In this document: one piece after another, positions 52,275 through 62,432 of the stretch | Numbering within the stretch: position 1 is the stretch's first letter | Layout of the letters: every line of letters begins with the position of its first letter | Source: Bacteroidota bacterium | GTDB lineage: Bacteria; Bacteroidota; Bacteroidia; B-17B0; Aurantibacillaceae | Direction: 5' to 3' | Assembly: GCA_018267475.1 (NCBI GenBank) | Contig: JAFDYI010000014.1 | Coordinates: 59,033-123,032, forward strand | Length of the DNA stretch: 64,000 nucleotides | Made by a program: the position numbers and the translations under genes | The notes under the pieces: model-generated | Told to the model about the DNA's origin: nothing | Databases searched by the model: none | The model's input: only the letters and a program-made list of their open reading frames with translations

Positions 52275-53582
52275 TTAGGTATGTGCTTTAATGGAGTGAT
52301 TGCGCCTGTATTTTATACCCCACAAAAAAAGATGAAAGGCAATGAATAACACCCATACAAGAAAAACGAAAATAGAAATTTTAAAAACAAAGCGTTTAAG
52401 ATAATGTTTGCTGTTATCTACTTTAAAAGTGCCGTTGTAATACTGCCCGTAATGACTGTGTGTGCTTAGGTATTCCTCAAAACATTCTTTAAAACCCATG
52501 TTGTTGTTAATGTCAGGATATATGGCGTAAAAAATAGAGTTGGGTTTAAAGTATTCCCTCTCCGATTGGTTTACTTTTTCGTAGAGAACGGTATCTATCC
52601 CTCCGGTTTTATTTACAAAAAGGGTTTTTATGCCTTGTAGGGTTTGCTCTCTGTTTGCATGCAGCACATCAATGGTGTTGAGAGGGGTATTTTCGTTTAC
52701 AAAAGTTAATATTTTTTTTGAAGTTAAATCTACAAAAGCCCATTTTTGTTTTTCAATAATGTAGCTTTCGTTTACTACGTGCCCCGAGGTGGTTATATAG
52801 TCCACCCAGCCTGCAATGCCTATACGGCGTGTAGGAACGCCGGCGCAGTTAGCAAACATAAAATAAATGTCGGCATAATCGGCGCAATCTATTTTGTTTT
52901 TGTTTTGACAGGCGCTCACAAATTGTTGGTAAGGCGTTAATGATTTCATGTTTCCGGTAGGATCTCCTTCGTGCGGATGTAATTTTTTTATCAAATAGGC
53001 GCCTATTTTGCTTGTTTTTTCCAGCGAACTGCTGCTGTCTGAAATCAGGACTTCTTGTCGCAGTATTTTTTTTACCTCATCTATTTCTGGCTGACTCACG
53101 TTGCTTGGAAGTTTAGTCCAATGATCGATGGGATATAACGTGTTTTCTATAATAGGTATGCTGCACATGGAAACGTAGGTATAGTTGTCTTCCGGCTTAT
53201 ATTCTACCTGCATATCTATGTTAATAGTACTGTTTTTAAGGTAGATGTGGTATCTTTGTTTTCCTTGCCGTAATTTTAGCACCGGCTGATGGCCTTTATA
53301 AAAGTAGGTGCCGTTGGTATCTTGTATGCGCCAACTGTTTTCGTTTGTTTCGGGCATGAGCTTTATAAGCAAGGAGTCTTCGGAAAAGGACTGAAACCCC
53401 TGTATGTGTGGTTTTTCTTTTACAAAGTAAAACTCGTTATAAGTAAGGGCGTCGGTATATAAATATCCTTCAAAACGGTGCAGATACATATACCGATTCA
53501 CAAAAAACAAGATGACAACAAGAGCAGTAAGTAATACTAAAACCCTTCTGTTGAATAATGTGTGTGTGATTTTTCGCACCAT
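52275..53582 (-). CDS. Transglutaminase-like membrane protein
   Basis: A 435-residue protein with an N-terminal transmembrane helix (about 12-28) and another near the C-terminus (about 400-420). Between them lies a transglutaminase-like core with Cys233 in KIDCADYADIYFMFANCAGV, His in TTSGHVVNESYI and Asp in KWAFVDLTSKK. The presence of the full triad suggests an active thiol enzyme, protease or acyltransferase rather than a cross-linker. It follows moxR after 62 bases; MoxR ATPases and transglutaminase proteins are often linked. Exact substrate unknown. Confidence 0.82.
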   Translation of the reverse strand: MVRKITHTLFNRRVLVLLTALVVILFFVNRYMYLHRFEGYLYTDALTYNEFYFVKEKPHIQGFQSFSEDSLLIKLMPETNENSWRIQDTNGTYFYKGHQPVLKLRQGKQRYHIYLKNSTINIDMQVEYKPEDNYTYVSMCSIPIIENTLYPIDHWTKLPSNVSQPEIDEVKKILRQEVLISDSSSSLEKTSKIGAYLIKKLHPHEGDPTGNMKSLTPYQQFVSACQNKNKIDCADYADIYFMFANCAGVPTRRIGIAGWVDYITTSGHVVNESYIIEKQKWAFVDLTSKKILTFVNENTPLNTIDVLHANREQTLQGIKTLFVNKTGGIDTVLYEKVNQSEREYFKPNSIFYAIYPDINNNMGFKECFEEYLSTHSHYGQYYNGTFKVDNSKHYLKRFVFKISIFVFLVWVLFIAFHLFLWGIKYRRNHSIKAHT

Positions 53583-53644
53583 CGCAAAGCTTTGATGCTA
53601 AAAAAACACATTTGTTTAAAGCGTTGCGTTTTTTTAACTAAAAG

Positions 53645-54634
53645 CTAAGGTACTTCAACCGTATTTAAAATTTCGTTTACAACATGTTCGCTGTTTATGT
53701 TTTCGGCTTCGGCTTCGTAGGTTAGGCCAATACGGTGGCGCAACACATCTAGGCACACAGCCCGCACATCTTCGGGTATTACATAGCCGCGGCGTTTGAT
53801 AAAGGCGTAGGCTTTGGCCGCTAAAGCCAGGTTGATACTAGCGCGAGGCGAGCCTCCAAAGCTAATAAGAGGTGCTAATTTTTCTAGTTTGTAGTCTTTT
53901 GGAAAACGAGTAGCAAAAACAATATCTACAATATATCGTTCTATCTTTTCGTCCATATACACATCGCGGGTTACACCGCGTGCTTTTATAATATCTTCCG
54001 GTTTAAGTACCACGTTGGGCGTAGCCATGCCGGCAGCCGATATGTTAGAGGCTATAATTTTTTTCTCATCTTCTTTGGTGGGGTAGGATATCACCACTTT
54101 TAGCATAAAACGATCTACCTGTGCTTCGGGTAGGGGGTAGGTACCTTCTTGCTCTACCGGGTTTTGAGTAGCCAATACTAGGAACGGGTTGGGTAGCTTA
54201 AAGGTTTGCTCGCCAATGGTAACTTGTTTTTCTTGCATGGCTTCCAGTAGGGCGCTTTGTACTTTGGCCGGGGCGCGGTTTATTTCATCGGCTAATACAA
54301 AGTTGGCAAATAAGGGGCCTTTACGCACGGCAAATTCTTCCTTTTTTTGATTGTATATCATGGTGCCAATAAGGTCGGCAGGCAATAAATCGGGGGTAAA
54401 TTGTACGCGGCTAAACTGTGCGTCTATACATTTTGACAAGGTGTTTATGGCCAAGGTTTTTGCTAAGCCCGGCACTCCCTCTAACAAAATATGCCCGTTG
54501 CTAAGCAAGCCAATAAGCAAACGCTCCACCATGTGCTTTTGCCCCACAATTACTTTGTCCATTTCGGCAGTAAGTAAATCCACAAAGGCACTTTCTTTCT
54601 GTATGCGTTCGTTTAGTTCTCTAATATCAGTCAT
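53645..54634 (-). CDS. MoxR-family AAA+ ATPase
   Basis: A 329-residue ATPase with chaperone-like roles in assembly of metal-dependent or surface complexes. Walker A is GVPGLAKT, Walker B FVLADEINRAP, sensor 1 LATQNPVEQEGTYPLPEAQV, followed by DRFMLKVVI. Sensor 2 is in GGSPRASINLALAAKAYAF. Most MoxR genes are followed by a DUF58 gene; here a transglutaminase-like gene follows instead. Confidence 0.93.
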   Translation of the reverse strand: MTDIRELNERIQKESAFVDLLTAEMDKVIVGQKHMVERLLIGLLSNGHILLEGVPGLAKTLAINTLSKCIDAQFSRVQFTPDLLPADLIGTMIYNQKKEEFAVRKGPLFANFVLADEINRAPAKVQSALLEAMQEKQVTIGEQTFKLPNPFLVLATQNPVEQEGTYPLPEAQVDRFMLKVVISYPTKEDEKKIIASNISAAGMATPNVVLKPEDIIKARGVTRDVYMDEKIERYIVDIVFATRFPKDYKLEKLAPLISFGGSPRASINLALAAKAYAFIKRRGYVIPEDVRAVCLDVLRHRIGLTYEAEAENINSEHVVNEILNTVEVP

Positions 54635-54695
54635 ATTAAAAGGTGTATGGGTTTAGATTGTATTTTTTGTTTTTGCTTTTAAGCAAATTAAGATG

Positions 54696-54703
54696 CAAAA
54701 GTA
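54696..54703 (-). promoter_or_regulatory. -7 promoter element of moxR
   Basis: CAAAAGTA on the plus strand is TACTTTTG on the minus strand, 61 bases before the start codon. Confidence 0.5.
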
Positions 54704-54731
54704 AAATTTTAGTGGAAATAGGCGAAAAAAA

Positions 54732-55952
54732 TTACTTTTTTTTGCTGCACACAATCAATACATCTTTATTGGTATTCCAATGATACCCTAAGTGAAAAGG
54801 CAGTTTGGGGATATTAAGGCTGTCTTTATCAAAAAGAGCTTGCAGGGCGGGCTGTCGGTCTAACCAATTAAAGTTTTTCACCGGTTTTTGATATTCGCCA
54901 TACACCTTGTAGTTCCACTGATTTTTTTCTACAAAGTATTTAAAAGGTACGCCGGTGTCATCTTGAACCACATATTCGCTTTGTTTTAAAATAAAGCCAA
55001 GCATGTTGCTCATAAAGTTGTTGTGCAGCAGGTAAGAGGCGCTTTTTATGTAGGTGGCTACCGGGGCTTGCATTTTTTGCAAGTATTTTAAAAAAGAGGT
55101 GGTGTCGTTAAACTTTTTGTTGCTTACATCGTATCTAAAGTAATACACATTTTTTGCTTTCCCTTGGCTCACGATGCTGATGTGCACTCCAAAGGGCTTG
55201 TGTTCGTTGCTTTTGTAGGTGTAAGGCACTTCTACTATGTTGTTTTTATTGTCAAAAGCAAGGTATTTAACGTCGCTTATTTGATTGCCGGTACGCCTAA
55301 TAAAAAAACTAATAATGGGCAGGGTACCGTTTACTTTTTGGTTTTGTAGGTCGCGCCCCATGTACTGGGTAATGAAATAGCTTTTGTTAAAAATATCGGA
55401 TAACGACGTTTTGAAGTACTGCACGTATTCTTGAGCTTCAGCTCCTTTCATTTTTTTTATTTCGGGTAATTTCCCTACGGGTTCAAGCCCCAGCATGACG
55501 TAGTTTTCTACCTCCGGAAAGAAGGTATAGGCCGTTAAAAAATCGGGGCCCGAAAAGGGATAAAATAAGGTTTTTGGGTTTTCGTTTACAGATGTTAATT
55601 CTTTGCTGCGCCATGCCCGCATTTTGTTTAAGCGGTGGCGCTCCAACCGTTTCCAACTGCTGTCAATAGCGGCTGCGTTTTCTTTCCAGGCTGCCGAATC
55701 TAAAAAAGAATGTAAAGAGCCGGTTCCGCTTTTTAAACCCGCTAAAACAGAAGCGGTAGCGTTGTATAAATTATTGGTATCCTGATTGTTAAGTGATTTA
55801 TCTTCTTCTTTTACTTCTGTGTTTTTTTCAACCTTAACTTCGTTTTTAATCGCGGCTTTCGTTTTTATTTCAACTTTTGTGTTAGCCTCATCATTGCTAC
55901 AAAAAGTTAATCCAAAAGAAAGAATGAGGGGGGCGTATATCAGGTGCTTCAT
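54732..55952 (-). CDS. Lipoprotein of unknown function
   Basis: A 406-residue protein with a lipoprotein signal (lipobox LTFC, Cys at residue 18), then a charged Lys/Glu linker (about 25-60). The folded part contains TLFYPFSGPDFLTAYTFFPE, then NYVMLGLEPVGKLPEIKKM, and later FFIRRTGNQISDVKYLAFDN. I do not recognise a named domain, though the FYPFSGPDFL motif looks like a family signature. Standalone gene with its own promoter. Confidence 0.75.
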   Translation of the reverse strand: MKHLIYAPLILSFGLTFCSNDEANTKVEIKTKAAIKNEVKVEKNTEVKEEDKSLNNQDTNNLYNATASVLAGLKSGTGSLHSFLDSAAWKENAAAIDSSWKRLERHRLNKMRAWRSKELTSVNENPKTLFYPFSGPDFLTAYTFFPEVENYVMLGLEPVGKLPEIKKMKGAEAQEYVQYFKTSLSDIFNKSYFITQYMGRDLQNQKVNGTLPIISFFIRRTGNQISDVKYLAFDNKNNIVEVPYTYKSNEHKPFGVHISIVSQGKAKNVYYFRYDVSNKKFNDTTSFLKYLQKMQAPVATYIKSASYLLHNNFMSNMLGFILKQSEYVVQDDTGVPFKYFVEKNQWNYKVYGEYQKPVKNFNWLDRQPALQALFDKDSLNIPKLPFHLGYHWNTNKDVLIVCSKKK

Positions 55953-56004
55953 AGCTAAAAAATCGGGACTGCGAATGTATGTATTTTTTTACATTGTTGC
56001 TCGA

Positions 56005-56012
56005 CAAAAGTA
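56005..56012 (-). promoter_or_regulatory. -7 promoter element of the lipoprotein gene
   Basis: CAAAAGTA on the plus strand is TACTTTTG on the minus strand, 52 bases before the start codon. Confidence 0.5.
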
Positions 56013-56123
56013 TTAAATAAGGTTTAAATAGATTTTATTACCAAATTCGATGCTGCAGCTATTTTTTATGTGTGGTTGTTTTTTGTGTTCTATATGGGTT
56101 GCAAGTAGCTAAAGAGCGATAAT

Positions 56124-56153
56124 TAAAAAAAAGCCGCCTTTTTGGGGCGGCTT
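56124..56153 (-). terminator. Terminator of the T9SS beta-helix protein
   Basis: On the minus strand AAGCCGCC / GGCGGCTT enclose a short loop and are followed by eight T. It lies about 20 bases after the stop. Confidence 0.9.
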
Positions 56154-56173
56154 GAAAGATGAGGTAGGTTATT

Positions 56174-59100
56174 TTATTTCGCCATCATCATTTTGTTGGT
56201 GGTAATTTTTACACCGTTTACAAGCAAGGTGCAGAACAGTACGTTTTGATTGAGCGTAGCTGCTTGCAGAGTAAGGCTGTTGTTGCCTTGCTGTACCGGG
56301 TAGCGAGCCACTTCATTGCCTAATATATCGGTAATAAGCACGTAAGCGTTTTGTGTTTTTTCTGCCACATGAGCCTGTATGGTTACGCTTTCTTTAAAAG
56401 GGTTTGGACTATTAGATAAAGTGCTTTGCGATTTTACAGCCATTTGATTGGAAGCAATACCTGCGGCTTGTTTGCGCATAGCTATATCATTTCCTAGACT
56501 ATCCTCCGGTTGAATATAAGGCACATAGTCTGATTCATGAATAACGTGTAGCAGCGCATTAGCTCGTAAATAGGTGTTGCGGTCGGTGCTGTCTTTATCA
56601 AAATTTTGCATCATCTCCACCGCACTTAGGTCTTGCATAATCTGCTCAGGCGTTTTGCTTATGTTGCGAATCAGCAAGGTGTATAGCTTTACATAATTAT
56701 TTTGCCCTTCTTGGCTTACTACTTGCGATAAAGACTGGGCTGCCCAAGCAGAATCATGGATATTTAAAGCCGTTTCTACTTGGGTGCGGGCAGGCAATTC
56801 AAGAGCTGCTTCTTTCATCAGCGCATAACCCATTTGTAAGGAATCGTGCGAAGAACTATGTAAAAAATAACGAACAGCATCGTTAAGTGCTAAGTGCCTG
56901 GCGCTAAAAGCGGCCGACATCGGTTGCGTAATGCTATCGCTATGATGCCCCATGTTATACACAAACAGCAGCGAATCGTAGGTTTGTTTGTACTCCGCAG
57001 CTTCTGCCAAATCTTTGGTTATAGGATTTTGGTAAGCGCTTCGGTGTGTACCACCACCTCCGCCTAAAGAACAATTGGGAGTACCGTTACCAGAATAGCA
57101 AGTTGATAAAAGGTTGTTTACAACAACCGGATAATAGGGGGAAGCAGGATTTGCACAACCTATGGGCGTTTCATATACATAGTTAGACAGATACGTATTG
57201 CTGCTTTCTATCCAAAAATCTTTGCCGCCTGAGGTATGGCTAAACTGATTATCGGCGGTAATGCGGTTGCTGGTGCCGCCCATGCCGTTACCTTGCGCGT
57301 AGCCTATGCCTGCTGTGGTAGCGGTTCCGGTATAGGTAGCGCCTACGTTATTGGAAGATCCAATGCCCGGCACGTAAATATCGGCACCGCCTATGCTGTT
57401 GGCTACAAAGGTATTGCAAAAATACAGCAAGCCCGTGCCATTAGGTATTTGAGGGGTAGAAGCGTAATTAACATACTGAGCTTGACTGCCTTTGTACAGG
57501 TTTGAAAATGTATTGTTGTTAATAGTGTTGGCATTAGCCCCTGTATTATTAGCTACAATACCGTAGCGGGTACTGGAAAAACCTCCGCCCGAAATACCTT
57601 TGCCAATGGTATTATTTTGCACTAAAAATCCACTGCTGTTATCAATATAAATACCACTGGCGTTGCCCCAACTTTTACTCCAAATATTAATAGTATTATT
57701 TTGTACAATAGCTGCCGGCACCAAACCAAAATATATACCTACCTTATTATCTGTAAAAGTGCTGTTTTGACATGAAAAAGTATTGATATTTCCTCCGCTA
57801 TTTAACGCATACACACCATACATTTGATTATTTACAACACAATTAGCAGACATAGAGAAAGAAGAGTTATTCGCATACAAGCCGTACTCGGTATAATTAT
57901 AAGCCGTGTTAGAAATGGTACATCCGCTAAAAAAAATACCTGAGTTATTGCTTAAAATACTAATGTGTTGGTCTGGACTTACACTTGAATTTAATAAAGG
58001 AGCATTACAAGTGAACGTAGTGGTATAGGCTGAATTTTCAAAAGGGCCACCACCGGTATAAGGGTACACTACTAAATCTTCTTTATTGTTTAAAAAAGTA
58101 CTACCCGAAATTTGAACTATTCCGCCACCTCCGGTACCTAAAGAATAATTAGCGGGGTTTATATACGGAAGTCCAGGATTAGGAGTAACATTAGATGCCC
58201 AAGCATTATAAAAACCAGCCAACGTGCCTGTGTAGGCGTTTTGCACTTGCGAATTATTTAAAACTAAAAAGCCCTGAGCCGTATTGGAGTGTAGGTTGTT
58301 TCCGGGGCTACCCCACACTTGCACGCCCGGCCACATATCTTGCACACAACGGGTATCCACATCAAGCGTACAACCGTTTAATACCAGTTTTCCTCCATTA
58401 CTTGAAGAACTACCGTTCTCTATAATTAAGCGAGCCTGAGGACTAAATTTTATCAGCATATTGTTAATGGTAACGGTGTAGCCCGCCGGTATGCGCAACT
58501 CACTGCCTATGGTAACTACACTGCCGGTATTAAGGGTTAAAGGGTTGTTTTGATACGTGCCTGCCACCGTGTTGGGCGACCAGGTTTGTGATGTACCCGT
58601 CCAGCCGCTTTGTGTACCGGCATTGTATGTTTGGCGGTCGTATTTATTATAAAACATACAGCACGATAAGCTGCTGTTAAACTGTTTGCCATATACTTCG
58701 CCATCTATTTGGTCGGGTAAGGAATTAAAAGAGGCTCCACTCATCATGTTGTTAACCGAATAATTGCTTAGTGCCATGGCACTACTAAGTACAGCGGAAG
58801 CAGGGGTGCTTGAATTACTTATTTTATATAAAGTAGAACTGCTTACACTACCATACTTTAATAAATACAAGTTTCCATCGGTACCCAGCTCTATTTGGCT
58901 ATCTTTAAAACCATAATCGGTGCTGATGGTATAGCTTACTGCCGGGTTGGTATAGCTTAAAGCTATTACGGAACCTTGATATACATTTCCGTTGGGCTGA
59001 TTGGTAAAATATACCCAATTGCCATCAGGTGAAAACTCAATACCTGTTGCGTTATGAGGAATAGATACACTTGATGTAGCAATAGAAACACATTGCGCCG

Positions 59101-60098
59101 AGTTTGTTACAAACGAGCCGGTATTGATGCTAAAATTAGCAAACATCATAGCGTTTGGAGTATTACTAGCTCCTTCGATAGACCCCCCTGCTGCCAGCTT
59201 ATACACACCGTGTATGGTATCGGTATAAACCTCTAATTCCGTAGCATTTCCTGCCATATCTGCTCCAAAATCAATGGTTGCGCCACTTGAATTAGTAAAT
59301 GTAGATACGCTGTAGGCAACAACAAAGCTAACGCCGCTTGCTGTAATTTGATAGATAAAAACAGCACCGTTGTTGTACATAAACAAAAGCCTGCTGCCAT
59401 CTTTGCGCGGAGGGGTAGCGGCATAAAATACATCACCTATAAAAAGAGGCAGTTGAGGCGAATAATAAACCGGTTGTTTAAGAATTAAACTAGGAGTGTT
59501 GGTGCTGTTAAACAAATCGACTACGGTGCCACCTCCGCTAAGACCGGGCGTTACATTCTTACCATACTCGGTTGCCGGCATATAAGCCCCACCGGTAGAA
59601 GATACATCTACTAAAGCATAATAAGGGCGAAAGCCGGGAAGCTCGGTGCGAGACCGTGCCGTGTTGCTGGTATCGTTGTAGCCGGACGTAAAAATATAAT
59701 ACTGTTTGCAGTTACCCGGGTTGGGTACTATACAAACCTCCGTAAGGCCGGTGGCATCATACGATGAACCGGTAGCAGGATAAGGCGTTAAATTTAAGTC
59801 ATCTATTAAATAACCATGACTGTTATACACCAAACTGCCATTAACAAAAAACAAAGGGTTGTTGTTTTCATCTTTATACATGTTTTTAGGACCTGAGGTA
59901 CTGGGTACACCGTAATTGTCAGAAGGGGCCATAACCATAGGTGTAGGTCTGCGTGGGGAGGGGGGTTGGTGAACCTATGTTTAGTAGGTAATTCGGTTGC
60001 AAATTCCATAAGGGGTTTTGCGTTTGCGCAGGCAATAAGCCCGATGCCAGCAGCAGGCAAGCCGATGCTGCTTTTTTAAGATGCTGTTTTACATTCAT
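56174..60098 (-). pseudogene. T9SS type A surface protein with beta-helix, apparent +1 frameshift
   Basis: The gene spans two frames. From 60098 to 59925 it encodes a signal peptide (MNVKQHLKKAASACLLLASG, ending in PAQ) and 40 more residues, ending TYGYGP, Phe and a TGA stop. Skipping one base at 59924 restores GYGPSDNYGV and a 1249-codon frame to 56174. The whole product would be about 1307 residues: beta-propeller-like repeats (about 60-460), a right-handed beta-helix (about 540-950) rich in NNT and GI/YGVYA strands, a helical region, and a type A sorting domain with NSPNPFKESVTI and the final TTNKMMMAK. The shift is at GGC-CCC-TTC-TGA-C, a slip-prone CCC-T. It may be a mutation, a sequencing error or programmed. 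Confidence 0.75.
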
Positions 60099-60950
60099 AA
60101 AAATTATTTTTTTACTGCGCATAAGGTTCGCTGCACAGGGTTAAAAAAAAAGCAAGGCGTGAACCCTTACTGAAAACTCATCTATAGGAAGGTACGACCA
60201 AGCACCCAAAAAGAAATGAATATCAGTAAAAGCACACGCCCGTGCACGGGCGTGTTGCTTCTTACCATACCCCTCTCTTTTTTCGAAATTTTGGTCGTTT
60301 CACCCATAGAGAAGAAAGTTACAGCAACGCCGTATTGTATTTTATGAGGTTACGTTTTCATGTTTTTATCGTATTAATTCTATAAATCCTTTTAAACTGT
60401 TTTCTTGTACCGTGCCTTGGCTGTTGCCTGTGGCTTTGTAGTTGATGATGTAAAAATACGTACCCGCAGGGGCGGCCTCGCCATTGGGGGCTTTGCCGCT
60501 CCAACCCGGAGTGGGGTTGTTGTTGGCAAATACCTTATTACCCCACCTATCATACAAGGTGCATTGGTAGCTGTTTAGACTGTATTGGTAGTTGTGTATA
60601 ATGGGTTGCCAGGTATCGTTGATGCCATCTCCGTTAGGGCTAAAGATATTGGGTGCCGCTAAGCTAAAACTATCCGGAGGACAATAACTTACGCTTATAG
60701 TTTGGCTTGTAGTAGCGCTACAAGTACGAAGGTTTTGGTAAGCTAGTAAGCTTATTTTATACACGCCTGTATCTAAAAAAGTATAATGAAAGTTTTGGCT
60801 GATGCTGCTATCTCCATTGGTGTACCAAACCCAGTTGTTCGTTACGTTTTTTATATTGTTGCTCATATTCTGGCAGCTTATAGTGAGGGGGGCACAGCCG
60901 GTACTGGGGCTGGGGTAAAAAGCCGCTTGGGCTAAATTGGTATCTTTTAT
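60099..60950. repeat. Direct repeat, copy 1 (intergenic plus sorting-domain coding)
   Basis: About 850 bases nearly identical to 62433-63281. It covers the whole gene-free spacer 60099-60365 and the 3' part of the upstream T9SS gene. In the spacer the two copies differ at only a handful of bases. Besides the large palindrome, the spacer holds no gene. Confidence 0.9.
60230..60260. terminator. Large hairpin with 20-bp perfect palindrome, copy 1
   Basis: CACGCCCGTG-CACGGGCGTG (60235-60254) is a perfect palindrome, extended by AAGCA / TGCTT with one unpaired T. A T-run of four follows on the minus strand. It sits 106 bases after the stop of the upstream gene. Probably a terminator, though the T-run is weak. 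Confidence 0.55.
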
Positions 60951-62363
60951 AGCAAGTGTAGTAGTATATATACAACCTAAAGCCGTATCTTTTATATTTA
61001 GAGTGTATTGCCCTGCTGTAAGATTGGTATAGCTTGTACTTGTTTGAGGCGGATTATTGTTTAAGCTATAGGTATAACCATAATTATGTGGGTTAGGCGT
61101 TATACTGAGTGTACTAGGCATAGCGCCACATATTGCAAGGGTACTGTTTATATTTTGTGGAGCAGGTGCTTGGTGCACAATTATTTGAGTATGCTCGGTA
61201 TGCATACAACCGGCGGTATCTTTTACATAACAAATATAGTTGGTGCAACTTTGTGTGTTTAGCATAGGGTTGGCAACGCTAGTATCGCTTAAACCTGTTT
61301 TAGGATACCAAGCATAGCTGGCATAGCCACTTGTGGCTTGTAGTTGTATAGCAGCGTTGTTACAAAATGTATGTACTTTTATGCTATCTACATTGCTTGG
61401 TGTAGCAGGGCAGGGCGTGCTGTATGCCATAAGAAAAGCGATTGTCATATCATCATCATATATATTTGGCAATGTGCTTGTATTTGCTGTAACAGTAAAA
61501 TCAGTTGCATTGTTGGGCAAATAGGTTTTAATGTTTGCCAAAGCATCAGTAGTATCAATAAAAGGCGTATTACTGTCATCAACTAAACCGCTTAATGTGC
61601 CATTTTCATAATGAAAACTACCAAATCCTGTTTTGTAATCATTAGCATTATCTATAGATACAATTCTTAAAGTGCCCAAGTTTACATTACTTGTTGAAGA
61701 TGTTAATTGATATTGCACATAAGGAGAAACAGCAACATCCCAACTTTCAATGGATAAACCTATATCATTAGTCGTATTTATAGGGTTTAAATTATTTAGT
61801 GGGTAGGTCATTGTTGGAACAACTTGGTTCATATTGTTTAAATACACGGCTACGTTTATATTGTTATACGAACTGTTTTCGTACAATAATAGAAGAAAAA
61901 AACTATCGTAATAATAATATCCACAAGTATTTGTGTAGCCTTGCAATGGTGTTACCAAAATATTATTATTGTTTTGTGTGAATTCCGTTACGTCTTTTAC
62001 AGCCACCCACATACGAGCATTTGAGCCACCTGTTCCCGAAAAAAACATAGGCGTACCATTAGTAGTTGTATCAAACTGTATAATATGATTGTTATAGTCG
62101 AATGAAATAGGCGCATCATGTGTGGGGTAAACTCCAAAACTTTTACAAGTTTCTTTTAACGACATTAGAAACGCCTTTTTTAATGAACATCCTGAAGGGA
62201 CAGTATTTTTAAAATGCATAGTGTCTGAAAATGTCCAAGTAGTTCCTACATACGTAACTCCATCAAAAGAACAGCCCCCTCTAAACGTATTTTGGTAAAA
62301 AAGCATCTGTGCTTTCGTGTTAAAAACAATAAAAAATAAAAGTATGTAACATACTCTTTTCAT
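60366..62363 (-). CDS. T9SS type B surface protein
   Basis: A 665-residue secreted protein. The signal peptide is MKRVCYILLFFIVFNTKAQ. Residues about 20-310 form a globular domain of unknown type with several Cys and GYYYYDSFFLLLLYENSSYN. Two Ig-like units follow (about 320-490), then a PKD-like domain with YPSPSTGCAPLTISCQN and NWVWYTNGDSS. A type B sorting domain begins at NIFSPNGDGINDTWQP and ends FIELIR. I start at 62363 because a TACCTTTG promoter lies just upstream; an earlier ATG at 62402 precedes that promoter. It is paralogous to the next gene upstream. Confidence 0.88.
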   Translation of the reverse strand: MKRVCYILLFFIVFNTKAQMLFYQNTFRGGCSFDGVTYVGTTWTFSDTMHFKNTVPSGCSLKKAFLMSLKETCKSFGVYPTHDAPISFDYNNHIIQFDTTTNGTPMFFSGTGGSNARMWVAVKDVTEFTQNNNNILVTPLQGYTNTCGYYYYDSFFLLLLYENSSYNNINVAVYLNNMNQVVPTMTYPLNNLNPINTTNDIGLSIESWDVAVSPYVQYQLTSSTSNVNLGTLRIVSIDNANDYKTGFGSFHYENGTLSGLVDDSNTPFIDTTDALANIKTYLPNNATDFTVTANTSTLPNIYDDDMTIAFLMAYSTPCPATPSNVDSIKVHTFCNNAAIQLQATSGYASYAWYPKTGLSDTSVANPMLNTQSCTNYICYVKDTAGCMHTEHTQIIVHQAPAPQNINSTLAICGAMPSTLSITPNPHNYGYTYSLNNNPPQTSTSYTNLTAGQYTLNIKDTALGCIYTTTLAIKDTNLAQAAFYPSPSTGCAPLTISCQNMSNNIKNVTNNWVWYTNGDSSISQNFHYTFLDTGVYKISLLAYQNLRTCSATTSQTISVSYCPPDSFSLAAPNIFSPNGDGINDTWQPIIHNYQYSLNSYQCTLYDRWGNKVFANNNPTPGWSGKAPNGEAAPAGTYFYIINYKATGNSQGTVQENSLKGFIELIR

Positions 62364-62387
62364 TTCTTTTAGTTTACTTGGTCGCAG

Positions 62388-62395
62388 CAAAGGTA
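62388..62395 (-). promoter_or_regulatory. -7 promoter element of the T9SS type B gene
   Basis: CAAAGGTA on the plus strand is TACCTTTG on the minus strand, 24 bases before the chosen start at 62363. It decides between the two possible starts. Confidence 0.6.
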
Positions 62396-62432
62396 CTAAC
62401 AAAAAATAGCCGTTGTTTGTTAAAAATTATTA

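Noticed and set aside
52168..52341. Plus-strand basic frame (KKKKRGRTILGSTTERVGEA) between fabI and the transglutaminase gene
   Set aside because: It looks protein-like, but it is directly preceded by an in-frame TAG, has no usable start, and overlaps the end of the convergent gene.
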